Shown piece after piece: positions 37,234 to 46,986 of a stretch of DNA of 64,000 bases; within the stretch, counting starts at the first letter, position 1; each line of letters begins with the position of its first letter. Where the stretch lies: positions 1 to 64,000 of the forward strand of contig CALFPJ010000004.1 of the NCBI GenBank assembly GCA_937919655.1, written 5' to 3'. Under the pieces are notes generated by a model. It was not told where the DNA came from. It ran no database searches and worked only from the letters and a program-made list of their open reading frames with translations. The translations under genes were made by a program, and so were the position numbers. The stretch comes from an uncultured Gemmatimonadales bacterium (GTDB taxonomy: Bacteria; Gemmatimonadota; Gemmatimonadetes; Longimicrobiales; Gaopeijiaceae).

Positions 37234-38598
37234 CTAGTAGGTCTCGTGTTTGTGGGGGCCCATCGCGAATGTCACCTGGAAAAGAAGGTGTCCTTCGCGA
37301 TCGGTTCGGAAGCTGCGACCCAGCATGTCATACTCGAGCCGCAACCGAACGAACTCGCTCTGCCACCGAGTAAGCGTCGGTGAGAACATCCAAGCCGTCT
37401 CGTCCGGATTCGCCGGGTTCTCCGTACGGCCGACCCGCGCGCCGACAAGCCAGGTCTGGGAGAGCCGGAGTTCACCGAGTCCCCAAAATCCTAGCGCACG
37501 TTTCGCCTGCCCAGGCAACCGGGGCTCCGACGCGTCCTCGGAGGAGGGCAGGAGATCAACTGCCATCATCCCACCCCGCAACATCAAGCCCCGATACCCG
37601 GACCGTCCTGGCGGACGCCAATTGAACGCGGCTTCCACACCGTACAGGTTGCGATCCGCGAAATGAGTCTCGTCCTCGTACGATCCATTGAGCCAACTCA
37701 CGCCTAGGTCGAAGTCGACTGAGGACGACAAGTTCCAGAACCCGTTGACGTGCGTCAGAACCGACAAGCGACCGGACTCACCAAAAAGTGTCTCGTTCTC
37801 GCTGCGGGTCAGCTCGACGGTGGCCTCGTATGTTCCGCTCGCCCCGCCGATCGGCGCGAGCCAATGAACCGAGGCGCCGGTTTGGGCCAAGAACTCTTCG
37901 CCGATGAACGCGAGATGAGGCAGCGAACGACTCTGGAACGGAAGCGCGTGGGCGTGCCAGCGATTCAATTGCCCGAATTGCTGCGCGAATCGTCCGAGCT
38001 TCACGCCGATCCCCCCAGGGAGACCGACCCACTCGATGTACCCCTCCTCTACCGAGAAGCCCTCGCCTTCTTCCTCGTGCCCGTCAGCCTCGAACGGAGC
38101 GACATCCCCGCCCGGCGAGTGCCGCGAAATGAACACCTTTGCTCGCGAATACGGATCGAGGTTGGAAATGAGCGAGATCTCGAACTCGCGGGCGAAGAAG
38201 TTGTTCGTAGCGTTGTCGTCCTTGTTGACGTATCCGAACACGTCAGAATTGACGCTGATCTCTGGATTCAGCGCCTGCATAGAGCGGCCCCTTCCCACGA
38301 ACTCTTGATCCTCCTGGTCTGACGCCGCGGGGGCTCCGCCCCCCGACCTCGCGGCCGCCTGCGCCGCAGCTCGCAATTGAGCCATGGCGCCGCCGGCCTG
38401 TTCGGACCGCCCCGCGGCCTGCATTCGCTCGACCTCTCGGCTCAGACTGTCCACCAAGGCGGCAAGGCGGGCGACCTCGACTCGGATCGAGTCTGGCTGC
38501 GATTGTGCGGAAACTCCGTGCGGAGTCATGACGACGGCGAGAACTGGGAGTGCGATGAGTCCCCAACGGTGCGCCGAACGACTTCGTTCTGCTCTCAA
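37234..38598 (-). CDS. Outer-membrane beta-barrel protein of the metal-uptake cluster
   Basis: 454 residues. A signal peptide (ending near VSAQSQ) is followed by a short coiled coil (VARLAALVDSLSREVERMQ, about 40-60), a Gly/Ala linker and a long region of alternating beta strands ending in QVTFAMGPHKHETY, compatible with a porin-like barrel. An acidic His-Glu segment (ADGHEEEGEGF) lies in a loop near residue 170. The gene lies 49 bases upstream of the metal-binding protein gene on the same strand, so it is probably the outer-membrane entry route for the metal; this is inference from context. Confidence 0.72.
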   Translation of the reverse strand: MRAERSRSAHRWGLIALPVLAVVMTPHGVSAQSQPDSIRVEVARLAALVDSLSREVERMQAAGRSEQAGGAMAQLRAAAQAAARSGGGAPAASDQEDQEFVGRGRSMQALNPEISVNSDVFGYVNKDDNATNNFFAREFEISLISNLDPYSRAKVFISRHSPGGDVAPFEADGHEEEGEGFSVEEGYIEWVGLPGGIGVKLGRFAQQFGQLNRWHAHALPFQSRSLPHLAFIGEEFLAQTGASVHWLAPIGGASGTYEATVELTRSENETLFGESGRLSVLTHVNGFWNLSSSVDFDLGVSWLNGSYEDETHFADRNLYGVEAAFNWRPPGRSGYRGLMLRGGMMAVDLLPSSEDASEPRLPGQAKRALGFWGLGELRLSQTWLVGARVGRTENPANPDETAWMFSPTLTRWQSEFVRLRLEYDMLGRSFRTDREGHLLFQVTFAMGPHKHETY

Positions 38599-38683
38599 GT
38601 GCTACCTCTCTAAGATCCTGATACTCGACGGACCACAGCCATAAAGGCGTGGCGGAATAGCCGCACGAGCGGCTGGCATTACG

Positions 38684-39016
38684 TCAGGTCAGGGGAGGAG
38701 CTCGAGAAGGATGGCCGTCCAAGAAGACAGAGTGGACGGAAGGCGGGGCCTGAACGGGTGTAGGCGCACGCACAATCGCGTGCGAATGATCGATCCATGT
38801 CGCAGCCGACACGATCGCCAAGTTGGCCCCCACCTGGGTGCAAATTGTATGGTCATGCGGGGTCGGACAGGTGGCCGAGTTGTGCTCGCTCTCAACCGCG
38901 ACCTCGTGGGCGAAATCGCCGAGGTCGATCATGGGCACCGTCACGCTCAAGACGATCAGGAGCGCCGGGAGCCAGGCCGCGAGGGCCTTCCGGATCACGT
39001 TGTTTCTCTGCTTCAT
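38684..39016 (-). CDS. Small exported Cys/His protein at the head of the metal cluster
   Basis: 110 residues with an N-terminal signal or anchor helix (KALAAWLPALLIVLSVTVPM) and then a periplasmic part containing HNSATCPTPHDHTICTQVG, a cluster of three His and two Cys suited to metal binding. It is the first gene of the minus-strand cluster, 85 bases before the outer-membrane barrel gene. On the minus strand TTGACA followed after 17 bases by TTAGCG lies directly upstream of the ATG and could be a promoter, though its -10 is poor. A periplasmic metal chaperone or sensor role is inference. Confidence 0.6.
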   Translation of the reverse strand: MKQRNNVIRKALAAWLPALLIVLSVTVPMIDLGDFAHEVAVESEHNSATCPTPHDHTICTQVGANLAIVSAATWIDHSHAIVRAPTPVQAPPSVHSVFLDGHPSRAPPLT

Positions 39017-39246
39017 GGTTGATTGACGCTAAGGCCCGGCTACTCTTTGTGTCAATGAGTGCATCTGCCGGAGAATTCGGTCTCCCTCGGCGACGTCAGT
39101 GCGCTACCCCACGCTGGGTCACTTGTCTCGTCAGCGAAATGGGTCATGTAGGGGTCTAGCGAGGATGCCCGACCGGTGGACGAAAGGTGTCCGCCCCATC
39201 ACGGTGCCTGGTTTCCTCCACACTCTGGTTTTTTTTACCTTGATTT

Positions 39247-41511
39247 ATGCATAAAAATTCTGTGGACTTCGTGTGGGTGCGTTGCCTCTGCCTTTTGGGG
39301 GCTCTCGTCCAACCCGCTGCGGGCCAAGACGCGTACGCCATCGACGGGCCACGGAATGAGCCTGTGCCGATTACCCGCATCTCGGCGGTGGTCATTCTCG
39401 ACGGCGTTGTAGACGAGCCGTTTTGGGACAGCATCGCTCCGCTACCGATGTCCATGTACTCACCCGTCTTCGGTGGGCAACTGACGGAGCGAACCGAGGT
39501 TCGCTTGGCACACGATGACGAGTTCTTCTACATGTCCGGCCGACTCTACGACTCGGAGCCCGACGGAATCCGCACGAACACCCTGTACCGCGATCTCTAC
39601 AGCGGCGACGACCTGCTCGCGTTCGTCGTGGACAGCTACAACGACTACGAGACGGCGGTCTGGTTCATCACGAACCCGGCGGGCGTGAGAAACGACCGCA
39701 GCATCTCCAATGACGCCGAGTTCACGGGCGGGATTCCGATGAACCAGGACTGGAATGCGCATTGGGACGTAAAGACCACCCAGAACGAGGAGGGCTGGTT
39801 CGTCGAGTTTCGAATCCCCTTCTCGACGCTCGGCTTTCAGGCAGTCGACGGACAAGTCACCATGGGCCTCACCTCCTATCGTGTGATCGCCCGAAAGAAT
39901 GAGCGCCAGATTTACCCGGCTATCGAACCGGTATGGGGACGCATCGGGTTCGCGAAGCCCTCCCAGTCCCAGCGTATTTCTTTGCAGGACGTGGTGCAGG
40001 CAACTCCGGTCTATGTGACGCCATTCTGGCTCGGTGGCCTCACTCAGACGCCAGCCCTGCGTTCGCCACCGGATGTTCCTGCAGCGAGGTGGCGGACGGA
40101 CGATCTGCCGATGCGCGAAATGGGCGTGGACCTACGCTTCTCGCCAACGTCGAATCTGGCGCTCGATGTGACGCTGAACACTGATTTCGCTCAGGCGGAG
40201 GCAGACGCGCAGCAGATCAACCTCACACGCTTTCCTCTCTTCTTTCCCGAGAAACGCCAGTTCTTCCAGGAGCGATCGTCGACATTTGACTTCAACACCG
40301 GCGGCTTCACGGACCGACTCTTCCACAGTCGACGGATCGGACTTTCGGGTGGCGAGATTGTCCGGATCTATGGTGGGGCGAGAGCCGTGGGGCGTTTGGG
40401 CGGCACCGACTTCGGCTTTCTCAATATGCAGACCGCGGGCGTAGGCACAGCTGGCTCCGAGAACGTTGGCATCTTACGGCTGAGCCAGCAGGTCCTGAAT
40501 CCATACTCATCCGTCGGGGCGATGCTGACGTCTCGGTTGAGCTCCGCAGGGACGAACAATATCGCGCTGGGCGCCGACGCCTCTTTCCGGTTGATCGGGG
40601 ACGAATACGCCATCCTAAAGATGGCCCGTACGTACGATGAAGTGATCGACGAGGGAGGCTCGCTTTCAGCCTCCGTGCTTCAGGCGCGATGGGAGCGCCG
40701 ACGTGACGAGGGGCTGGCCTATTCGGGTGAGGTGCGCCGAGTGGGTGCGGACTTCAATCCAGGACTGGGCTTTCAGTCACGGAGAGACTTTCTCTATTAC
40801 GGGGGCAGCACCCAGTACCGACACTTCTTCGATGACATCTCGAAGGTCTTGAGCGCCGCGTTCATCGTTCGCGGGGAGAGTTATCTCCGGAACAGCGATC
40901 GGTCTGCGGAATCGCGGTCTGTGGCCCCCGAGGTCAATGTTGAGTTCCGCGGTGGTACGCAGCTCACGGTGGGCACGACCTCGACGTATGAGAGCCTCGA
41001 CGCGTCGTTTTCTGTCGCGGGGGTCAGCGTTCCGACGGGTGACTACTGGTTCCATGAGGGCCGGATGCGCTTAGAGTTTCCTCGAGCCTGGGTCAGACGG
41101 GGCGACGCTACGCTGACAGCGGGCACCTTCTACGATGGCACGCGGGTGGGCGTCGCGTTGAACCCGACGTGGACGGTGACGAAACACCTGGAGATCATCT
41201 CCGGCTACGAGATCAACCGCATCTCCTTCGCGGATCGCAACGAGTCGACCACCGCACATCTGGCCAAGCTGAACCTCCAGATGGCGTTGGATTCCAAAAT
41301 CTCGTTCAGCACGCTGGCGCAGTATTCCAATATTTCCGACTTCACCAGCATGAACGTCCGCTTCCGCTATCACTTCCGGGAAGCGACCGACCTGTGGATC
41401 GTTTGGAACGAAGGCTTCAACACCGAACGGAGTAACGGCCTGGACCCACGCCTGCCTGCGTCCGCTGGGCGATCGATCCTCGTGAAGTACTCGCATGCGT
41501 TGATCTGGTAG
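39247..41511 (+). CDS. Secreted CBM9-like plus DUF5916-type barrel protein
   Basis: 754 residues. A signal peptide ends near AAGQDA. Residues about 45-215 form a carbohydrate-binding family 9-like domain (ISAVVILDGVVDEPFWDSIA), followed by a DUF5916-type region with LALDVTLNTDFAQAEADAQQ and FPEKRQFFQERSS. The C-terminal 400 residues alternate as beta strands and end like an outer-membrane barrel (VKYSHALIW). Such proteins are abundant in Bacteroidota and Gemmatimonadota; their ligand is unknown. The gene stands alone and ends in a strong terminator. Confidence 0.85.
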   Translation: MHKNSVDFVWVRCLCLLGALVQPAAGQDAYAIDGPRNEPVPITRISAVVILDGVVDEPFWDSIAPLPMSMYSPVFGGQLTERTEVRLAHDDEFFYMSGRLYDSEPDGIRTNTLYRDLYSGDDLLAFVVDSYNDYETAVWFITNPAGVRNDRSISNDAEFTGGIPMNQDWNAHWDVKTTQNEEGWFVEFRIPFSTLGFQAVDGQVTMGLTSYRVIARKNERQIYPAIEPVWGRIGFAKPSQSQRISLQDVVQATPVYVTPFWLGGLTQTPALRSPPDVPAARWRTDDLPMREMGVDLRFSPTSNLALDVTLNTDFAQAEADAQQINLTRFPLFFPEKRQFFQERSSTFDFNTGGFTDRLFHSRRIGLSGGEIVRIYGGARAVGRLGGTDFGFLNMQTAGVGTAGSENVGILRLSQQVLNPYSSVGAMLTSRLSSAGTNNIALGADASFRLIGDEYAILKMARTYDEVIDEGGSLSASVLQARWERRRDEGLAYSGEVRRVGADFNPGLGFQSRRDFLYYGGSTQYRHFFDDISKVLSAAFIVRGESYLRNSDRSAESRSVAPEVNVEFRGGTQLTVGTTSTYESLDASFSVAGVSVPTGDYWFHEGRMRLEFPRAWVRRGDATLTAGTFYDGTRVGVALNPTWTVTKHLEIISGYEINRISFADRNESTTAHLAKLNLQMALDSKISFSTLAQYSNISDFTSMNVRFRYHFREATDLWIVWNEGFNTERSNGLDPRLPASAGRSILVKYSHALIW

Positions 41512-41592
41512 GCGGTCACCTTCCTGGGCGATCTCCACGCCCCGCCGACTTGATGAGGGCATGAGGCTGATCGCGCTACCGAGAAGACACGA

Positions 41593-41626
41593 GAAGGGGC
41601 TCGGGGCGACTGCCCCGGGCCCCTTC
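41593..41626. terminator. Strong bidirectional terminator
   Basis: The arms 41593-41607 and 41612-41626 form a 15-bp GC-rich stem with one T-G position and a GACT loop. TTC-rich sequence follows on the plus strand. It lies between the convergent DUF5916 and sortilin-type genes and probably serves both. Confidence 0.75.
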
Positions 41627-41689
41627 TTCTGTCGGTTCCTGACTAGTGCGATTACTGCCTACCGCCGCTGATCATCAATGCCGGTAGGC

Positions 41690-44600
41690 CTAGCTAATCA
41701 CCCGTCGCCAATTTGTGATGATCTTTGGCGCGTCTTCGAGCAAGTCATTCAGATCGGCGATCACGCCGTTGACGATCTCGCTGAGCTCCTGTGCCCGTTG
41801 AGCCGCGCCTGCTTCCACTTCCGTCAGAACCTCGAGTTGCCCCACAGTGGGACGGGCCTGCGGCTGCTGCATCTGGCGTGCGACCGTGCGAAGCTGCTCG
41901 ACAAGGCGCGGCCAATCCCGGTAGTTCATGGAACCGTCTGGGCGGTGCACCTCGGCATCGAGTGTGGACAGCGCGGTCTGCGCCTCACCCGCGGTCGCTT
42001 TGACGGCCGCTTCGTTGTTGAGGCCCTTTCCGTCGATCGACGCTAAGAGTGCGCCGACCTGGCCCCCAAGATCCGAGATTGTGCCGATCATCTGGTTCAG
42101 TTGGGTTTCCAACTCGCGCGCTCTCATGGCTACAGTGAACCGCTCAGTGTAAACCGCCTGCGAGGCTGCGACGTTCGGATCACCGCGAAGCGTGAAGTCC
42201 TTTGCCATCTCATGTCCTGCCACCGCAAGCGTCGCGGTGTAAGTCCCCGGCACGGCCGGTGGACCTGACGGGCCTCTGAAGAACCCACCGCGACCGCCAC
42301 CTCCTGCCGGTTGGCCCGGAATCGGCTGCGCACCCTCCCACTGGAGGTTCCATACCGCTCTGTTGATTCCCGCGTGTGTGCCTCTCTGCCGGATCTCACG
42401 CACAAGGCTGCCACGCGCGTCCGTGATTCGGACAGTCGCGCCGCCACGTTCGGCGGCAGCAGCGGCGCTCTCGGAGAGATAGAAGTTGATCCACGCACCG
42501 GGTTGGGGGTTTTCGCCCATGAACACACTCTGTCCGACATTGCTGCCGCGGCTCCAGGATTCCCACTCGGTGGCCGTACGGATGTCGAACAAGTGAGCTT
42601 CCGTGTCGACAGCTTCAGCCAACTCGACCAACGGCTGGATGTCGTCGAGGATCCATGCCCCGCGGCCGTGCGTTCCGATCACGAGGTCGTTGTACTGCCG
42701 TTGCACACGAAGGCCTCGCACGGAGACGCGCGGCAGATTTCCTCGGATGTCGCTCCACGTCGTGCCACGGTCCCAGGAGGCGTAGATCCCGCGCTCCATA
42801 CCGACGAAGAGCAGATTCGCATTGGAAGGATGCTGGCGGATCACTTTTACGTAGTCGTCCTGCGGCAGGCCTGCGCTGAGGTCGCGCCATGATTGCCCAT
42901 AGTCTTTCGTCTCGTACAAGTGGGGCGTGAAGTCATCATGGCGGTGGTTGTCCACCGCCATGAACGCCGTCCCCGCCTCGTGAGGGGATGCCTCGATGTT
43001 GCCGATCCAAGTTTCCTCAGGGAGCCCGGGGACACGGTTCCGAACGTTGGTCCAGTTGGCACCGTCGTCACGTGTGATCTGCACATTGCCGTCGTCCGTG
43101 CCGACCCAGATGACTCCGGCCTCAAGTTCAGATTCTGCGATCGTCAGAATGGTGGTATGGAACTCGGCCGCGGTGTTGTCGTTGTAGATTTCTCCGCCTG
43201 AATCCAGCTGTTTCGCCGGATCGTCCGTAGTCAGATCCGGGCTGATGATGTTCCACGAATGCCCGAAGTCATGACTGCGGAAGAGCACATTGCCGCCCCA
43301 ATAAACCGTCCCGGGGTCATGCGGCGAATTGTAGATGGGCGCGTCCCAGTTGAAGCGATACTTGGCCTGGTACATCCCCTGGCCCTGAGACCCGACCATC
43401 AGCGGGAAGGGCTCGATCGTGCGGGTCTGTCCCGAGTTGGTGTCGGTGATCCGGAAGTACCCGCCCTGCGCGTTCGAATACACGAGGTTCGGCTGGCCGG
43501 GGACCGGCACACCCCAGAAGCCGTCACCGCCGCCCACGGTATACCACTCGCCGGCGGGGATCCCAGAGGGTTCGTTGATCTGTGATGGCCCGCACCATGT
43601 GCCGTTGTCCTGAAGCCCTCCACAGACGTAGTAAGGATCCCGGTCATCTACGGTGATGTGGTAGAACTGGGACAGTGTGACATTGCGGAAGATGTGGAAA
43701 TTGTCACCTCCGTCGAACGACGTTTGCATGCCGCCGTCACTGCCTGAGAGCACGCGCTCGCCGTCAGCCGGATCGATCCAGAACGACTGATGGTCACCGT
43801 GCACACCGTTCGCGATGCGCTGAAATGAACGGCCTCCATCAATCGACTTCGCCATGCCGCCGGAAAGCGTGAAGAGGGTGTTGTGGTCGCTTGGGTCGAC
43901 GAACACATCCGAGTAGTAGAACGGTCGGAAGTTCACTGTGTTCTTGTCGTCGCTGACCATCGTCCAAGTCTCGCCGTAGTCCTCGGACCTGAAGAGCGAG
44001 CCTGCCGTCGGATACTCCGTGATCATGTACACGACGTTTGGCCGGGACTGCGCGACACTGAGACCGATTCGAGCCATCGGCTCATCGGGGGTTGTGGTGA
44101 TCTTCTTCCAGCTGTCCCCTCCGTCTCGCGACACATAAAGCGCGGTCTCTTTGCCTCCGTCATCGAACCGCCACGGACGGCGACGGTGGGTCCACATGCC
44201 GGCGTACACATTGCGCGGATTCGTGAGATCGATGTCGAGGTCTGAGCAGCCTGTGTCCTCGTTCACACTGAGCACGTGCGTCCAATTTTGGCCACCGTCG
44301 GTGGTCTTGAACACGCCACGCTCGGGGTTCGGCCCCCACTGGTGTCCCAGGGCGCACACGAGCGCGACGTCCGGGTCGCGCGGGTCGACGACGATGCGCT
44401 TGATGCGCTCCGTGTTTTCGAGGCCGACGTGCGTCCAGGAAGTGCCTCCGTCCGTGGAGCGCCAAACACCGAAGCCGTACGACACGGAATTACGCGGGTC
44501 ACCCTCACCAGATCCCAACCAGACCACGTTATGGTCGGACGGAGCGAGGGCGAGCGCGCCGACGGAGTACACTTCTTCGTCTTGCCACTGCCCCTCGAAC

Positions 44601-44848
44601 GTGACTCCGGCGTTTGAGGTCTTCCACACGCCGCCGTCGGCGCCGCCGACCCAGAACGTCTTGGCGTCGCCTGGCACCCCGAGGATCGCAGACACGCGCC
44701 CGCCCATATTCACGGGGCCAACGTTTCGCCAATGAAGATCACGCACGGCGGCCGAAATTGCGGCTGCGTCTTGGGCGGCAACGGGGCGGCCGAGCGTAGC
44801 CGTGGCGCTGAGGCACGCGGCCACAACAACGAAAGAACGGAGATTCAT
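41690..44848 (-). CDS. Secreted sortilin/VPS10-type BNR beta-propeller protein
   Basis: 1052 residues from the ATG at 44848, which has GGAGG upstream and begins a clear signal peptide (MNLRSFVVVAACLSATATLG...AQDAA). The frame is open to 45193, but the extension lacks a signal and is not used. The N-terminal 750 residues contain repeated BNR/Asp-box units (DGGxxW: GGVWKTSNAG, STDGGTSWTHV, TTDGGQNWTHV) as in VPS10/sortilin and BNR glycosidase-like proteins. The C-terminal 300 residues include a Gly/Pro-rich linker, an Ig-like PGTYTATLAVAG segment and a helical tail. Such proteins are numerous in Gemmatimonadota-like genomes; a role in peptide or glycan handling outside the cell is inferred only from family. 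Confidence 0.85.
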   Translation of the reverse strand: MNLRSFVVVAACLSATATLGRPVAAQDAAAISAAVRDLHWRNVGPVNMGGRVSAILGVPGDAKTFWVGGADGGVWKTSNAGVTFEGQWQDEEVYSVGALALAPSDHNVVWLGSGEGDPRNSVSYGFGVWRSTDGGTSWTHVGLENTERIKRIVVDPRDPDVALVCALGHQWGPNPERGVFKTTDGGQNWTHVLSVNEDTGCSDLDIDLTNPRNVYAGMWTHRRRPWRFDDGGKETALYVSRDGGDSWKKITTTPDEPMARIGLSVAQSRPNVVYMITEYPTAGSLFRSEDYGETWTMVSDDKNTVNFRPFYYSDVFVDPSDHNTLFTLSGGMAKSIDGGRSFQRIANGVHGDHQSFWIDPADGERVLSGSDGGMQTSFDGGDNFHIFRNVTLSQFYHITVDDRDPYYVCGGLQDNGTWCGPSQINEPSGIPAGEWYTVGGGDGFWGVPVPGQPNLVYSNAQGGYFRITDTNSGQTRTIEPFPLMVGSQGQGMYQAKYRFNWDAPIYNSPHDPGTVYWGGNVLFRSHDFGHSWNIISPDLTTDDPAKQLDSGGEIYNDNTAAEFHTTILTIAESELEAGVIWVGTDDGNVQITRDDGANWTNVRNRVPGLPEETWIGNIEASPHEAGTAFMAVDNHRHDDFTPHLYETKDYGQSWRDLSAGLPQDDYVKVIRQHPSNANLLFVGMERGIYASWDRGTTWSDIRGNLPRVSVRGLRVQRQYNDLVIGTHGRGAWILDDIQPLVELAEAVDTEAHLFDIRTATEWESWSRGSNVGQSVFMGENPQPGAWINFYLSESAAAAAERGGATVRITDARGSLVREIRQRGTHAGINRAVWNLQWEGAQPIPGQPAGGGGRGGFFRGPSGPPAVPGTYTATLAVAGHEMAKDFTLRGDPNVAASQAVYTERFTVAMRARELETQLNQMIGTISDLGGQVGALLASIDGKGLNNEAAVKATAGEAQTALSTLDAEVHRPDGSMNYRDWPRLVEQLRTVARQMQQPQARPTVGQLEVLTEVEAGAAQRAQELSEIVNGVIADLNDLLEDAPKIITNWRRVIS

Positions 44849-45228
44849 GACGTGGTCCTCCGCGGACTGGTCAGGGCATAGGACGACTTCCTGCGTCACA
44901 CTACCGCCCGAGTCCAGATCTGCAAGTCGGGAAGTCTCCGTTTCGCCACGCTTGTTGCGCGTCTCCCCCCCGCCCATATTTAGACTGCGCATCGGGGGGC
45001 CACGTATTGAGCCAATGCACCGAAGCCGGGACTGACTCTCGAGTCGGCCGCTATGCCCCGGAAGAGGGGAAAGCGAAGTACTTGAGGAGGTCGCCTGTTC
45101 TTTATCCCGGGCTTCAATCCAACCCCTCCGGTGTGCATGGGAGGGCCGACGCTTCCTCGCCTTGTGCGGGTGCAGGTGGCGGCCCTCTCGCAATTCTGCC
45201 AGTTGACCAGATTTTACCGAGGCGTCTC
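44849..45228. other. Divergent intergenic region
   Basis: These 380 bases separate the sortilin-type gene from the pterin operon. Open frames here continue both neighbours upstream but lack protein-like composition. CCCCCC and GGGGGG (about 44967-44998) could pair over a 25-base loop containing CATATTTAG. Promoters for both directions must lie here, but none is convincing. Confidence 0.4.
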
Positions 45229-45666
45229 ATGCCCGTCGTCAGAGCCACTCGTAGCGTGCACTTCAGCGCCGCCCACAGGCTGTACCGCCAGGACTGGTCA
45301 GACGAGAAGAACACCGAAGTGTTCGGCGATTGCTCCAACCCGAATTGGCATGGCCACAACTACGACCTCGATGTGACTGTTGAAGGTCCGATCGACCCTG
45401 AGACCGGCTTTGTCATGGATCTCAAGCTGCTCAAGGGGGTGGTCGGAGATCGGGTGGTTGTGGATGTAGACCACCGAAACCTCAATACCGAGGTCGACTG
45501 GCTCACTGGCATAAACCCGACGACAGAAAATTTGGTCGTGGCCATCTGGGAGCGAATCGCTGGGTCTCTTTCCCCGGGTGTGCGCTTGGCCAGGATCGTC
45601 TTGCATGAAACTGCCCGAAACTCCGTTGAGTATTCCGGGCCTGCCGGAGCGAACATCGATGAGTGA
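45229..45666 (+). CDS. 6-pyruvoyl-tetrahydropterin synthase-like enzyme (PTPS type)
   Basis: 145 residues. Zinc ligands are present as HFSAAH and [10 protein letters not shown]; the catalytic Cys is in [12 protein letters not shown]. The spacing and the DHRNLN and [13 protein letters not shown] motifs resemble animal-type PTPS more than short QueD. PTPS converts dihydroneopterin triphosphate to 6-pyruvoyl-tetrahydropterin, the middle step of tetrahydrobiopterin synthesis. The ATG at 45229 has GAGG upstream; the frame upstream to 45007 is not family sequence. The folE start lies inside its last codons, so this is the first gene of a tightly coupled operon. Confidence 0.88.
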   Translation: MPVVRATRSVHFSAAHRLYRQDWSDEKNTEVFGDCSNPNWHGHNYDLDVTVEGPIDPETGFVMDLKLLKGVVGDRVVVDVDHRNLNTEVDWLTGINPTTENLVVAIWERIAGSLSPGVRLARIVLHETARNSVEYSGPAGANIDE

Positions 45667-46273
45667 TGCGACAGCCGCCCGCGGCGGGACCACCGACCTT
45701 TCAGGTGCCGCCTTCGAAGACCTCGTGGCGGAGATGATCCGAAGGCTCGGCGACGACCCCGAGCGGGAAGGCATGGCGAACACGCCCGCTCGCGTGGCGA
45801 AGTCCATGGCGTTCCTCACGAAGGGCTACCAGGAGACCGCGGCGGGCGTGGTCGGAGACGCGTTGTTCAACGAATCCCACAAGAACATGGTGCTCGTGAA
45901 GGACATCGAGGTCTATTCGCTCTGCGAGCACCACATGCTGCCGTTCTTTGGAAAGGCCCATGTCGCCTACATCCCGGACGGTAACATCCTGGGTTTGTCG
46001 AAACTGGCTCGGATCGTCGAGGTCTTCGCCCGTCGTTTCCAGGTCCAGGAGCGCCTGACGGAAGAAATCGCTCAAGCCGTTTGGGAGACGACGAATCCGC
46101 AGGGGGTGGCCGTAGTCATAGAAGCGTATCACCTGTGCATGATGATGCGTGGCGTGCAGAAGCAGAACTCAAAGACGATCACGTCGGCCATGCGGGGTAA
46201 GTTCCTTGACGACCACCGCACCAGAGACGAGTTCCTTCGGCTGACCACGAGTCTGCACCAGCCGTTGTCATGA
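45659..46273 (+). CDS. folE: GTP cyclohydrolase I
   Basis: 204 residues starting at an ATG that overlaps the PTPS stop (ATGAGTGA). It converts GTP to 7,8-dihydroneopterin triphosphate. The zinc site Cys-Glu-His-His ([19 protein letters not shown]), the second Cys in [10 protein letters not shown], and [20 protein letters not shown] are intact. Its product is the substrate of both PTPS/QueD enzymes in the operon and of folate synthesis. Confidence 0.96.
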   Translation: MSDATAARGGTTDLSGAAFEDLVAEMIRRLGDDPEREGMANTPARVAKSMAFLTKGYQETAAGVVGDALFNESHKNMVLVKDIEVYSLCEHHMLPFFGKAHVAYIPDGNILGLSKLARIVEVFARRFQVQERLTEEIAQAVWETTNPQGVAVVIEAYHLCMMMRGVQKQNSKTITSAMRGKFLDDHRTRDEFLRLTTSLHQPLS

Positions 46274-46986
46274 GCGAGTCGCCCCTGACAGGTAGGACGG
46301 CGCTGGTGACCGGCGCCGGGCGTGGGATCGGGCGTGCGATTGCCGAGGCCCTCTCGGCGGCCGGTGCGCAGGTGTGGTGCGCGGCCCGCTCTGCGAGTGA
46401 AGTCCAGGCCGTAGCCCGAGAGAGCGGGGGTGAACCCCTGGTGATGGATGTTACGGATGACGCGGCGGTGTGGGCCGCGCTCGACGGACTTCAAGAGGCG
46501 ATTGGAGGGCCGCCGGACATCGTGGTGAATGCCGCGGGCACCTTCGCCATTGAGCGCTGTGCCGCAGAGACAGTACTCGGGTTCGATGCACAGATTGCGG
46601 TCAACCTACGGGGGTCATTCCTTGTGACGCGTGCCCTTCTGCCCGCCATGTTGGGCCGACGCGAGGGGCTCATCGTCCATATCGGGTCCGTCGCGGGCAG
46701 GAAGGCATTTCCGGGTAACGCTGCCTACTCGGCATCGAAGTTCGGCCTGCGCGGCTTCCACGAAGTGCTCCTCGAAGAGATCCGTGGAACTGGCGTCCGA
46801 GCGACCCTGGTTGAGCCGGCGGCTACCGACACGTCTCTCTGGGACGAGTTGAACCCAGACGGCGACACGGGCCTGCCAGGGCGTTCTGAAATGATGCGCC
46901 CCGATGATGTCGCGGACGCGGTCGTTTTTGTTGCGACCCGCCCGGAGTCTATCCGAATCCCCTTGATGCAGATCGAGCGATCATGA
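46270..46986 (+). CDS. SDR oxidoreductase in the pterin operon (sepiapterin reductase-like role proposed)
   Basis: 238 residues with [21 protein letters not shown], catalytic Ser ([10 protein letters not shown]) and [10 protein letters not shown], so all active-site residues are present. By itself it is a generic classical SDR. Because it is coupled by an ATGA overlap to folE and PTPS, the likely role is reduction of 6-pyruvoyl-tetrahydropterin to tetrahydrobiopterin or a related pterin. That substrate is inference from context. Confidence 0.85.
   Translation: MSESPLTGRTALVTGAGRGIGRAIAEALSAAGAQVWCAARSASEVQAVARESGGEPLVMDVTDDAAVWAALDGLQEAIGGPPDIVVNAAGTFAIERCAAETVLGFDAQIAVNLRGSFLVTRALLPAMLGRREGLIVHIGSVAGRKAFPGNAAYSASKFGLRGFHEVLLEEIRGTGVRATLVEPAATDTSLWDELNPDGDTGLPGRSEMMRPDDVADAVVFVATRPESIRIPLMQIERS

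Noticed and set aside
39017-39160. Zur/Fur operator upstream of the metal cluster
   Set aside because: TTGAC...GTCAA half-sites are present but about 25 bases apart and unlike known Zur or Fur boxes.
44849-45193. 115-residue N-terminal extension of the sortilin-type protein
   Set aside because: A clear signal peptide and GGAGG box place the start at 44848.
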